Below, piece after piece: positions 23,456-34,337 of a DNA stretch of 64,000 bases. The position numbers and the translations under genes were made by a program. The notes beneath the pieces were generated by a model. The model had not been told where the DNA came from and did not search any database. It saw only the letters and a list, made by a program, of their open reading frames with translations. The stretch spans positions 599,001 through 663,000 of the forward strand of contig JACCIC010000065.1 of the NCBI GenBank assembly GCA_018907035.1, read 5' to 3'. This DNA comes from Sycobia sp. Sy_11 (Eukaryota > Arthropoda > Insecta > Hymenoptera > Epichrysomallidae). Within the stretch, counting starts at the first letter, position 1; every line of letters begins with the position of its first letter.

Positions 23456-25030
23456 ATCATCATTATTATTTTCGGTTTCTTGGGAAAAGGGACACGGTAC
23501 ATGGTATATGAAAATTTTTTTTTTACTATGAAAAAATGTAAAAGATAATTACATATATTATTATCTTGCAATTTTTATCTTAATATATTACTGAATTTGG
23601 AAAAATACTTTATATAATGTTTTTAAAAAATAATGTAAGATTTATAAGTTCTATATTTCTTAATATCCTAAGAATATATATTATTATGTTTCCATTGATC
23701 GCAATGACTAAGACATTTGACTATATCAGTAAACTGATTGTGAATTTTTATAGAATATTGTTTTGTGTTGTTATATTTGGAACTTTCGGAATGTATTTTA
23801 TATAAATTTTTTATAACGTACATGAGAAGATGTACTTAAAATTCTTACTATGCTAATTACATAATATTTTGTAATTGATTTAATAACAATAATTCTTAAA
23901 TAAAGTAAATTGTTATATATATCTAAATATATTTATCTACTGACAATAAATTATTTTATAAAAAACAATATATAGAAATATATGTTAAAAATTGAGATAT
24001 ATTTAGAAATGTTGATGATATACATATATATGCTTTAATCCTGTGTATAAATTTCTATTATATTTATTCCTGTCGATAAGGCCTTGAAAACATAATTTTG
24101 TTATTAATATGGGAGTATTGCCATTCCTTTGATTCGTGCAAGAAATTATGTGACTCTGGCTGAATTATCGTGCTGAATTATTTAATACAGTCGTCGCGCT
24201 ATATGTTCAGATACAGGTTCTTGTAAAATATTGGTATGATCTCTTAATCTTTTAAGTATTGAAATTCTATCCCGCTTGTGCTCGAGATTTCAAAAGGCGA
24301 CCACATTCTACTTACTTTTTCGGCATAATTTTAAATATTCTTTCGTAATTTTTACAGACAGTTTGAATTTCTATACATCATATCTTTTAGATGAAAAAAT
24401 AAAAAGTATAAATATTTTTTAAAAAATTAAAAAAGTTGTTGTTTTTGCCACCTTCTACTGAGACCGCATCGAGAAGAATTCATAGTGTGCAGAACAAGAT
24501 ACCTACAAAGTCGATGAATTTGATCTCTATAATTTGATTATATAATAATATTATTGAAAAGAAATCCCTTTCTTGATTTTTTTCTATTTATGAAAATTAC
24601 ACAAGTCGCTTAGCAAATCAATTTTAAATATAAGTTTATAAAAAAAATTTCAATAAATTCTATTGTTTTTATAAATTGTTTAATTATGATTTTAATCAAT
24701 TTTGAATCGATGAAGAATTTTTATAATTTTAGGAGTCCCTATATACGTTATTTGTTCATAAATTTAGTACTAATCTGATAATTAATACTTTTTGCGTGAA
24801 ATTGAGCAAGAAAAAAATATGAGGTAGTCTAGGTAAGTAATTTCTTACTTTTTACCTAATTTCAAGAAATCCATAACTCATTCGGTTTAGTTGAACGGAT
24901 GTTGTAAAATATCTAATTTCTGTCGTTTTAATTCAAGCGTATAAGTTCTTGATGAAGGAATTTTTTAGATTCTGGTTTACCTATTCTAAGCAACTTATTT
25001 CGCAATCTAAGAAATTATTTGTTTTAATTT
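23456..25030. other. AT-rich sequence without recognisable genes
   Basis: Open frames are short and compositionally biased. Nothing supported. Confidence 0.5.
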
Positions 25031-25751
25031 TGTAACGTTCCTATCCGCCTCGGGATAGCTTACGTGATAATTTTCCATGGTAATTTGAGAGGGGAAGAAG
25101 TATATCCGGAATCGGGCGGCGGATCAGGAAAATAATTTAACAGAACACAGTATATAGTTTTTGTAACAAGAATAAAAATGTGTTTATTCAAAAACTCTTC
25201 TATCGACAAAATTCTAAAACAAACAATAAAACGAAAATAATTACTTAAAATAAATAAATTAACTTAAAGCTATCTTGATAATAGATACTAGGTTCGCGCT
25301 AGTTTCCGCGAAGTTTATTTAGTTCGGCGCTATTTACCGCACGGTTACCCGGTGATAGTTTCCACGTGGGAAAAGAAACGTGACAGGTAGAATTTAATCT
25401 AGGTTTAAAACTAAGGTGAGCTTAATTCCGCTGATCTTTTGAGGAGCGCCTCGCAAGCAGAGTCAAGAATTCAGTAATTTAATTAGGATAAGAGAGCGGC
25501 TGGTCTTTTGAGGAGCGACTCGCAACCAAGATCACGTTCACTTCAGGATAAGTAAAATTATACTTATATTTAGCTTATAGAGCTCTGGATAATTTATAAC
25601 TCCGGGAGGAGTTCAAGTGACATAACTTCGGATCAGACGGTTCACTGGATGAACTCCCGGATTTTGTCTTGTGCAGGCCCTTTTATAATTAAATTGTCGG
25701 TTATCCTCTAACATCGAACGAGCCGCCGAGTTATAATAATAATATTAACAA

Positions 25752-25754
25752 TAT

Positions 25755-25786
<32 letters not shown>

Positions 25787-25787
25787 G

Positions 25788-25874
<87 letters not shown>

Positions 25875-25888
25875 GAAGAAGAAGAAGA
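25752..25888. repeat. (ACT)n-(AAT)n-(AAG)n compound microsatellite
   Basis: About 28 ACT/CTA units with one interruption (CTAGTACTA), then about 13 AAT units and a few AAG units, inside the inverted-repeat composite. Confidence 0.95.
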
Positions 25889-26188
25889 ATAAATGTTAAT
25901 TATAATTTTACAGATATAATTCGTATGGCAGTCGATTTACTGCTTACAAATATTGGTCTATGTACATACAACAATGTATATATATGTATGTATATATATA
26001 TGTATATTATATTCGGTGTTCATAACATATTTATAAATTAAATACAACGGGTGAATTAGTTTAAGACACCCTTTGTATATGCTGGAATGCGCGTGCCAGT
26101 GTAGAGGCTTGCGCGTTCCCCTACCATGGTATGCGCTGCTGGCGCGTGTCGTACGGAGAGAGTACAATAGTGTGCGTGCGGGCATGTA

Positions 26189-26616
26189 CGAGGGTGGATT
26201 TATAAGTTTCCGGCCTGACCAAGAAAAACAACATTTTTTAGAATTTTTTTTATTTCTCAACATAATCTGCTCCAAGACTGATACATTTCTCTCATAGCGG
26301 TGTTCTAGTCTACTAATGCCATCTCTATTGACTGATTCGTCAAGCTCCTCAAAATACCCATTTACAGCTTCGATTACTTTTTCATTGTCCGCAAATCTCT
26401 TATCGCCAAGTCATTTTTTGAGGTTTGGAAACAGATAATAGTTACTCGGGATTAGGTCTGGAGAGTAGGAAGGGTGCGGCATCAATTCAAACTTTAGATC
26501 GTTGATTTCAGCCATCGCAACGATTGACGTGTGCGCTGGTGAGTTATCGTGATGAAACAAGATTTTTTCTTCGCCAGATGAGGTCGTTTAATTTTCACTT
26601 CGTGGCTCAAATGTTC
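26189..26616 (-). mobile_element. Mariner B fragment, 3' end
   Basis: Begins with the terminal repeat CGAGGGTGGATTTATAAG after TA at 26187-26188. On the minus strand it carries the C-terminal third of the mariner B transposase (homologous to about 15350-15786), including the HDNAPAHTS and PPYSPDLIPS-type catalytic blocks. It is cut off at about 26616, where the inner repeat of the right arm starts. Confidence 0.85.
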
Positions 26617-27189
26617 GCTCCTCAAAAGACAGACGGTTAATAATTTTACCTCTCCTAAAGTAAATGTGATCCTGGTTGCGAGGCGCTCCTCAAAAGACCA
26701 GCAGTTTACTTATCCCGACTAGTAATCCTCCCCTTAGCTCTTGATCCTGGTTGCGAGGCGCTCCTCAAAAGACCAGCGGAGTTAAGTTTACCTTGTTCTA
26801 TCCTATTTTTAAAATCAACCTGTCTCGTTTCGTTAGTTCCCCGCGTGGAAAATAACACCGGGTATCCTTGCGGTAAATAGCGCCGGATATTAGAGACATC
26901 GCGAAAAATGACGCGAAATCAGGTTAAGAAATATATAAATATAGATCTAGTTTTACTTTCGTATTAATTCTTTTGTGTTTATTTATTTGTTACAGAATCC
27001 TGTAGATAGAGGAGTGATTTCGTTTTTTTCAATAAATTAATATTTTTGACTGTTATAAAAAAATATACTGTGTTCTGGTATAATTATTTTCCTGAAACCG
27101 CCGTCCGATCCTGAAAAACTTCTTCTCCTCTCAAACTACCCTGGGAAAATACCGCGTAGGCTATCCCGAGGGGGACAGGAACGTTACAT

Positions 27190-27420
27190 ATTAAATGATC
27201 ATAATACTTATTTGAAGATTGGTAATCCACATATCATTAAGCTACAAAATAATTTGAAAGAGTTATTAAATAATTGGAAAAGAAATGAATATATAAATGA
27301 TACTACATATAAGTATTTAAAATGTGAAAATGGAACTGTAGCAAAATGTTATGGGCTTCCCAAGATTCATAAAGAAAATCTGACATTTAGAATAATAATA
27401 TCTTCCATAGGTTTCCCAAC
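27190..27420 (+). pseudogene. Penelope-like element reverse transcriptase fragment
   Basis: The open frame at 27212-27420 reads YINDTTYKYLKCENG, then YGLPKIHKENLTFRIIISS, then IGFPT. The YGLPKIHK and IVSS-G-PT blocks are hallmarks of Penelope-like RTs. It is truncated at 27421 by a mariner A fragment. Confidence 0.8.
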
Positions 27421-27780
27421 TTGTCTTCCACGTCGAAATCACCGCTTTTGAAGCGTCGAAACCATCCGCGAACACTTGAATCATCGACACAACCTTCTCC
27501 ATAAGCCTCCTGAAGCAATCGATGCGTCTCGGCAGCAGATTTCTTCAAATTGAACCAATAAAGTGAAACTTCCCGCAAATGACGTCGACTCGGCTCAAAT
27601 TTCGACATTTTCACGATATCAAAAATTTATGATGCGAAAAAATTTTAAGCAATGTGTTAGTATGGAATTGTTGACATATGAATAAGCTTTGATTATGACA
27701 TATGTAACCATTGAATACTCGCACAGTATTGGTGGCGCCATCTCTTACAAAAAACGGGAAAGACTTATTCACACTCCTAA
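27421..27780 (-). mobile_element. Mariner A fragment, 5' end
   Basis: Nearly identical to bases 1-360 of the full-length copy at 36390: terminal repeat TTAGGAGTGTGAATAAG next to TA at 27781-27782, leader, and the first about 60 codons of transposase. It has one extra codon (LLQEAYGEG instead of LLQAYGEG). It ends abruptly against Penelope sequence. Confidence 0.9.
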
Positions 27781-27966
27781 TATATTCTTTAATAAATTAC
27801 ATGATATAATGTAAATATCAATGAAATAACATTTATTATATAAAAATGTATAATTTACAAAAAGTATAATTTTTTATAACAAATTATTTTATTATTAACG
27901 TCAACGTAGCCTTATTAATCAACATAGTCTTATTATCAAGTTTTAAATACAAAATTTTAAGAAAAT

Positions 27967-27968
27967 AC

Positions 27969-28008
<40 letters not shown>

Positions 28009-28009
28009 T
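27967..28009. repeat. (TA)n microsatellite
   Basis: TA run of about 40 bases. The adjacent ATTTTAAGAAAATACGTATA is repeated at about 28147-28167, a short direct duplication. Confidence 0.9.
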
Positions 28010-28177
28010 TATTTTCTTAAAAATGTAGCAGCGTAATAAATGGAATCAATGGAGTTCACTGGTGTCGACGAAGAAATTCTTTAAGTGTGTATACCTTTTC
28101 GTAGCCTGATTCCGCACCACGATCATCGCCACACAGCGAATTAAAAATTTTAAGAAAATACGTATATATATAAACAC

Positions 28178-28215
28178 ATCATGCACACACACACACGTAC
28201 ACACACGTACACACA

Positions 28216-28288
<73 letters not shown>
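28178..28288. repeat. (CA)n microsatellite
   Basis: About 110 bases of CA with GTACA and GCGCA variants at the left end. Confidence 0.95.
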
Positions 28289-28289
<1 letters not shown>

Positions 28290-28877
28290 GAAAATCTATA
28301 AACACTTAAAGAATTTCGACAGCAGTTTATTCCTTTTATTCCATCTGTTGTTTCACTGTCAATCGTACTGAACGCCATCACCCTCTCGATCGCATGAGCT
28401 CGAAAACCAACATCTGAAATATATCGCATGAACAGAGTACCGACGTTCACCGCCGTAGCGCTGACTGTCAAAATTTTCTGCAATGTCTAACATGCATGGG
28501 CATCTGCGATTTTCCCTTATTATCTCTGCGTTGACTATTGTCAGCTATTGTACATTACGTCACAAAATCGTGTAAGCGCGCGCACGCTTGGCATGCGATG
28601 TTATTCGGGAATCTGGGATACATGCATTTTAAGAGTGCTCCATACCTCTAACGGAAGTTAAAATCGATTGAAGCGCCTCATTTTTAATATACTGGGGAAT
28701 TTTACGGAACTCGAAGTGTATGAAAAATCCTGTTCTGTTTTATCGATTGTTCCAGTATTAATCAGGGCCGTAGTAGACCAAATTAACTATGTAAATTATA
28801 AATGATCTATACAAAATTGATATTTTATAATATTCTTATGAAATAAGTAGCAGAGTAGTTCATCATTTGTCACAAGA

Positions 28878-28927
<50 letters not shown>

Positions 28928-29925
28928 TCTTATATAAAATCCCTTCTGAATTTTGCAACATAATATATTATCTGAAATTGAATCGATCCTTTTAGCGTGG
29001 ATACCTGCAGATTACCTTAACTTAGTCGCATGTTTTTGCTCAATGGAGCATAATTTGTTTATATTTATATTTTAATATTTTTCATATTTAATATTTTCTG
29101 GGCATAGTTTATGTTTTAACTTTCAGTTAAATTTTTTTGTTATTTCTTTTTTACCGTTTAATTAAATTTGTTAACCATTTTTTTAAAAATAGATTTTTAA
29201 CATTTTTTTTATTTATTTATGCTTAATAATTTTTATTTTTTTAATTATAGGTCAAATAAGATCTTTGGATTAATATTTTAAGAGTCGTAGTTGATTTTTC
29301 ATTATCGTTTTTTCTTACTTAGTTTTTACAATAAATATTGCAATTAAAATTTCAACCTGCAACAGTAAGAATGACCAAAAATTTAATTACAATACGAAAA
29401 TGATACAATAACTATAAAGAATAAAAATACTACGTTTAAAAACCAATTTGTATATTTCATTTATTTAAAATTAAATATGATATAGAACATTTTATAAAAA
29501 CATACATTCACTAGCAAGTTTAGGTTCTACGTGGCTTAGTGATAAAATCACAGCGTAGCCCCCATCTATGTTACGAAAATAGGACTTTTTTCGAGGAACA
29601 TAAATTTTAGATTTAGAAATTTGGTCTAATAAATAATAAAAATATATTCAATTTTTAACTACTTAAAAAATAAAACTAATGACTAAGTATACATTTATAA
29701 TAAAATTTTTAAGTAAAGCAAAATAACTAGGCGAGTTTGATATGTTTTTAGAATATTAAGAACTTTAAAAAATAAATAACTATTATTGTAAAATTTAACT
29801 TGTTTCGAAAAAATTTGGCTTTATTTTTTTTTCCTCTATCCATATGTTATTACAATATATTTCTATCGCATAAAGTGCCATTCTTTTTCGTATTAACATA
29901 TTTGCGGCGTTGTTATATTTTATTT
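28289..29925. other. Non-coding sequence
   Basis: Includes a (TA)n run at 28881-28925. No supported gene; the part after 29000 is very AT-rich. Confidence 0.5.
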
Positions 29926-30250
29926 TTTACGCTGTATTAGAACTGCTTCTTTGGCTGCTTTGCTGGCAATACGATTTTCAGTGCTGTTTGCATGAGCAGA
30001 TGTGCTTAAGACTTCTATTTTGATTTCTTTTCTTGATTTATTGAATTTTATGAGTTTATAATTCATTTCATTAACTTCTTAATTATTGGCGCTGAGATTG
30101 TGCAGTGAATTTAGTACACATTTTGAATCCGCACATATATAAGATAGAGCTGTGTTGAGTGGATTGAGCATATCTGATACCAAGAAGTATTTAGCATATA
30201 TCTGAAGCAAATGCTTCAGCTGAAAAGGTAGAGAATTCGACTGTAAATTG
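29926..30250 (-). pseudogene. LINE-type RNase H domain relic
   Basis: Minus-strand reading gives TAEAFA-like text, then ILYMCGFKMC (in the ADSK position of RNase H), then HANSTENRIASKAAKEAVLIQR. The last block corresponds to the SH.GI.GNE.AD..AKEA stretch of non-LTR retrotransposon RNase H domains. Several stops. Only this domain remains. Confidence 0.5.
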
Positions 30251-30638
30251 ATAAAAATTTTTATCGGTTTTACAGTTTTTCTACAATAATATAATATACT
30301 AATATAATGAGTATCGGACAGTCTTTATGTATAATCACCACCGTACAATCTGAAATAGAAATTACAACTAAATAGTAAAATAAAAACTAATTAAATAAAA
30401 AATAAATAAAAAAGTTAGAATTAAGTAAATTATATTAGAGTTTTCGAAATTAACTAACAGTTCCAAACGTCGGAAATGAAAAGTAAATTTAAATTTAAGC
30501 TGGTGGGGGAAATCAGATTCTCCATTATTAACATAGAATATAGATTAATTTATTTGTATGATTTTTAATTTTTAATTTTTAATTTAAATGATTTTTTATT
30601 TTATGTGTTATTAGTAATTTGTATTTTAAATTTTATGG
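30251..30638. other. AT-rich flank left of the nested LTR elements
   Basis: No gene seen. The outer LTR starts at 30639. Confidence 0.5.
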
Positions 30639-30959
30639 TGTAACATCGAGCTAATAATCATAATAAAATATTATTAATTTTATTAAGCAAGAAAAAAATA
30701 TTACAGGTAAACATTGAAAGTATATATATTCATATACACGTATATATATAAATGTAAACTAGAGTTTTAAATATAATATATTATAATAGAGATAAATATA
30801 TATACATAAAAATAAATATAATGTATTATAATACGTATAAGTATATATATATATATATTTTTTTTTATGTGTGTATATATATATATATATATAAACATAA
30901 TATATACTAATAACACATAAAAATATATATATATATATATTTATAAAGAAAAATATATA

Positions 30960-31000
<41 letters not shown>

Positions 31001-31035
31001 AAATAAATACAGACAATAATAATAATAATACTTGA

Positions 31036-31107
<72 letters not shown>
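30639..31107 (+). repeat. Outer element 5' LTR, left part
   Basis: Starts TGTAACATCGAGCTAATAAT, as does the 3' LTR at 47547, and runs through shared AT-rich sequence into (TA)n and (GT)n tracts. It is interrupted at 31108 by the nested minus-strand element and resumes at 39980. Confidence 0.9.
31040..31107. repeat. (GT)n microsatellite within the outer LTR
   Basis: About 60 bases of GT. The 3' LTR has only a short GTGTATATAT at the equivalent place, so this tract expanded after insertion, or the longer version was lost there. Confidence 0.9.
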
Positions 31108-31413
31108 TGTAACGGTGCGCGTGTCCGCCTCGAGCACGAGGACGGCGGGCACGGCCGTTGCAAATCTGTGCCCGGCTGAGCTTAGCCCCGAATGATTCCG
31201 GCGAGGGAGAGGGGCGGTTCGCGAAGGGCGAAATATCGCGTTCAGGATTGCGCGTGAGTAGGGCGGCTAATTGAACACACTCGAAATAATAAAATAAAAA
31301 TAATTAAAATTTAAATCGGCTTTAATAGCAAGGATTCGTACAGCACCTATATGCGAGGCGTGCGGGACGCAGGCCGAGGGTCGCCGAGGCGACGGCGCGC
31401 GAGGAGTTCGGGA

Positions 31414-31445
<32 letters not shown>

Positions 31446-32045
31446 GGCTGCCACTTACAGCGAGTCGGAGCTCGATGATCCCGCAGCGCGTCCTCGTCCG
31501 GCAGCAGCACCTTTCTTCACCGGGTGAGGCGGTGACGTCGCCGTCCAGAAACTCCGGGATTGGGGCGGTTATTTCGCGGAGACGGGGTCGGACGACAGTC
31601 CGTTCGCTCGGACTCGTCCTAGGCGTGTGTGCACTGCACGCACCCACAATACCGTGGCACAACACGCGTGTCCGATCGGGTACACTCCCCGAAGAAGAGG
31701 TACGTGGTGAGGGGAAACACGTGGAGCACGAGGCGTGTTCCCGTACACGACCAAACACGACACTGTAACAGCAAAAACAACGTGCGTGGAGCGAAGGCCG
31801 GTTACGACGCGTGTTCAAAGCTCGCGGGTTTCTCTCTATCTAATTCTTCGCGCGCGTGGCCGTCTCTCCCCACTCCCCGCTCTCTCTCTCACTTACCTCT
31901 CCGCCGATGTAGTTGTGCGTCGGCCTGTAACAGATCAACATTTATACATGGAAGTATACAAATACACATTTACAGGCTACGGCTAGAGAGAGAGCAACGG
32001 GACGTGGGAAAGCAAGCGCACGTAGTGCTTGCGTTCCCCGTCACA
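31108..32045 (-). repeat. Inner element 3' LTR
   Basis: About 938 bp, on the minus strand TGTGACGGGGAACGC...CCGTTACA, GC-rich, with a (GA)n tract at about 31415-31441. It differs from the 5' LTR by scattered substitutions and small indels. Confidence 0.92.
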
Positions 32046-33800
32046 CGCCCCCCCTCCAGACGCTGGTAGCCGAAGTGTGACAGCTCGACCCAACATCTCT
32101 CTGTCGGATCGACCATCGTGTCAGGATGAGGAACTGGGGTGGCTGCGGTCTACCGCTGGGGATCACCGGAATGAGGAAGGACGGGTAAAGAACTCCCTTC
32201 CCTAGACGCAGTTGTTTTTGGAGGGCCGGATTCGCCGGCATACTGTCGACAAGTTCGGAAGTTAATCGGCGGGGGGATTGGTCCCGCGGCGGGGTTGAGC
32301 GTCCGCTCTTCCTGGGGCGATCTACTTTTCGCCTCACCAGGCGCGCGTCGTTATGACAGGCGGCTTCGCTGTTATTGGGCTCCGCAGGGGCTCGCGCTTG
32401 GGTTCTTCGACGGGTTACGATTCGCGTCCTACGCAGTCTCCCTAATCTTCGCGGTGCGATATCGGTGTTAGATCGCGTGGCATTGCCCGCGGGGGTATCG
32501 CTTCGCACGCTCGTATCGGAATTACAATGAGGCGCGTCGTCGGGGCGCCGTACGCTCACCAGTGGTGTTACAATGCGGATTCGCTCGCTCGCCTCGACAT
32601 TACAATTTGACGCATCGCAGTCACGCTCTTCGCCCGAAGGCTCTTCCGTGTCGGAACTATTATCATTTTCGGGGTCGTGATCTCGATGGTAGAGCTTCAG
32701 GTCGGCGACGTGATGCTTACCAGCATCTCTTTCCGTAGAGTCGATCAGTCGATAAACATTCGTGCCGTGTTTCTCCATGATGGTAAAGGGCCCGTCGAAT
32801 TTCGGGGCCAGCTTACCGCTGACGCCCTGTATGCCTGACGAGAGGATGCGATTACGCCGCCATACGCGATCGCCAATCGCGTAATGCACGTTGCGACGTC
32901 TCGCATAATAATAGCGAGCTTGATTTGCCTGCGCTTTCTGTGAGTTTTCCGCTGCTTTTAGATGGAGATCAGATAATTTCTCCATGCGCTCTTTCCAATG
33001 TTGTAGAGCAGCCTCTTCTTGCACAATCTGTGCGCGCTGCTTCTCCTGGCGACGGTGTGTGCCAGGGGCTGAGGGGTGACGACCCGTGTTAAGGAAGGCC
33101 GGACTTACGCCAATGGAATCTTGTACGGATGTATTGTACGCGAACATCAGCTCGGCGATGTGCGCATCCCAAGTACTGTGAGACTCCTCAATGAAGGCGA
33201 TTATCGCGGTCTTCAGAGTCCTATTGATCCTCTCTACCGGATTGGCTTGAGCGTGATAAGGAGGTATCGTGGAATGCTCCACCCCACGCTCTACAAGGAA
33301 TTTCTCAATGATTTTATTACGAAATTCGGTGCCATTGTCCGATAGGAATACTTCGGGCGTACCAAAGCGTAAAAATACGCGGTCTTTCAACTCGCGGCGA
33401 ATCGTTTGCGCATTCGCCTTTCGGATGGGGATACACTCTACCCAGCGAGTGAATAGATCCATGAAGACGAGCAAATACTCGTATCCCCGGATAGATCGTG
33501 GAAATGGACCCATCACATCTCCAGCTACTATTTCCCAAGGGTGGGTGACCGTTCGATGGCCCATCAGGCCAGCTGGTGCAGCCTGCTGTACCTTACATTG
33601 TTGGCACACAGTGCAGTCACGGACAAATTGTGTCACATCTTTGTGCATTGATGGCCAATAGTATGATCGTGCAATACGATCATACGTTTTATGTTGTCCG
33701 AAATGACCAGCTGTGGGCTCCTCATGACATTCGTGAAGAACGGTACGACGATCTTCTTTAGGCACGACTAACTTCCACGCATCCTGGTCATCTACTAAAT
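32041..33800 (-). CDS. Inner element integrase, open reading frame (574 codons)
   Basis: A long intact frame (33765 down to 32041, open a little further upstream). The N-terminal HHCC zinc domain shows HECHEEPTAGHFG...CTVCQQC. The D,D-35-E core shows GDVMGPFP, SDNGTEF and ANPVERINR. A GPY/F-type C-terminal domain contains KLAPKFDGPFTIMEK. A long polar tail then reads to the LTR edge. In an intact element it inserts the cDNA into host DNA. Immediately upstream the frame is joined out of phase to protease sequence, so it has no RT and no in-frame gag-pol connection. Confidence 0.9.
32046..32057 (-). other. Polypurine tract of the inner element
   Basis: On the minus strand GGAGGGGGGGCG immediately precedes the 3' LTR start TGTGACGG, the expected plus-strand priming site. 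Confidence 0.75.
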
Positions 33801-34337
33801 CTTCGACGCGGTATTGAAGGCGTGGTAGAAGTCTGCACCGAGCAGACAGTCATTTTCCAAGTCTGGAATTATGATGACGTCTAGCTCCATTTCTACGTCT
33901 GCTATGGCAAACGGAAGGGCCACCTGGCCTATTATCGGCTCAATTTTTCCCGTGGCGAGTCGAGCGCCAGATCCAGGAAAGGGTCGAACTAGACGACCGA
34001 GGGCAGATGCAATCTGCAGGCCGATTGCTCCGAGAGCTGTACGAGCAGCCCCTGCATCAAGCAGTGCATGAATGCGAAACTCGCCTATGCCTACCTGTAT
34101 CCACCATCGCGAATACCGATCGGGGTCGACACTTGTGGCTGAGTCAGCGGAGTCACGGTCGTGATGCTCCTCCTTTACAGACAGGAGGGGGCAATCATGA
34201 TTACCCTGTGTCCTCGCAGCTGCATGCTGATCTTCAGAGGTCTCACGGAGTGTAGGGTCTAGTTGAACCTCAATTACTCGCCCTTTTTCGCATTTTCCGA
34301 ACACTCGGGACAGCTGCGCAAGGTGTGGCCAGGCCAA
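33795..34337 (-). CDS. Inner element protease segment (180 codons)
   Basis: Contains HALLDAGAARTALG, the aspartic protease active site (D-A-G rather than the usual D-S/T-G), and the second conserved block LENDCLLGADFYHAF. After FNT the sequence switches to text that normally stands before integrase, and the frame ends within a few codons. This marks the RT-RNase H deletion joint. Confidence 0.8.
   Translation of the reverse strand: MAWPHLAQLSRVFGKCEKGRVIEVQLDPTLRETSEDQHAAARTQGNHDCPLLSVKEEHHDRDSADSATSVDPDRYSRWWIQVGIGEFRIHALLDAGAARTALGAIGLQIASALGRLVRPFPGSGARLATGKIEPIIGQVALPFAIADVEMELDVIIIPDLENDCLLGADFYHAFNTASKI

Larger units (their letters stand above)
25031..27188. mobile_element. Composite element with long inverted repeats ending TGTAACGTTCC/GGAACGTTACA
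   Basis: The left arm (25031 to about 25690) and the right arm (about 26617-27188) are imperfect reverse complements from the very ends inward (TGTAACGTTCCT, TCGGGATAGC, GAGAGG.GAAGAAGT, GGAAAATAATT, AACACAGTATAT). Both arms contain tandem units with GAGGCGCTCCTCAAAAGACC or its complement: two on the left, three on the right. The centre holds a triplet microsatellite and a mariner B fragment. No transposase. It may be a foldback transposon or two inverted LTRs of one family. Confidence 0.75.

Noticed and set aside
25752..25888. Triplet array considered as a CRISPR-like or coding repeat
   Set aside because: It is a plain compound microsatellite without spacers, in a eukaryotic genome.
28046..28483. 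145-codon minus-strand frame with a long Cys-Val repeat
   Set aside because: The repeat is the translation of the (CA)n microsatellite and the flanks show no homology.
30759..31163. 134-codon frame rich in Thr-His and Tyr-Ile
   Set aside because: Translation of (GT)n and (TA)n tracts in the outer LTR.
31267..32069. Several open frames of 60-183 codons on both strands, repeated at 39390-40051
   Set aside because: They lie in the GC-rich LTRs of the inner element, appear identically in both LTRs, and have no protein-like motifs.
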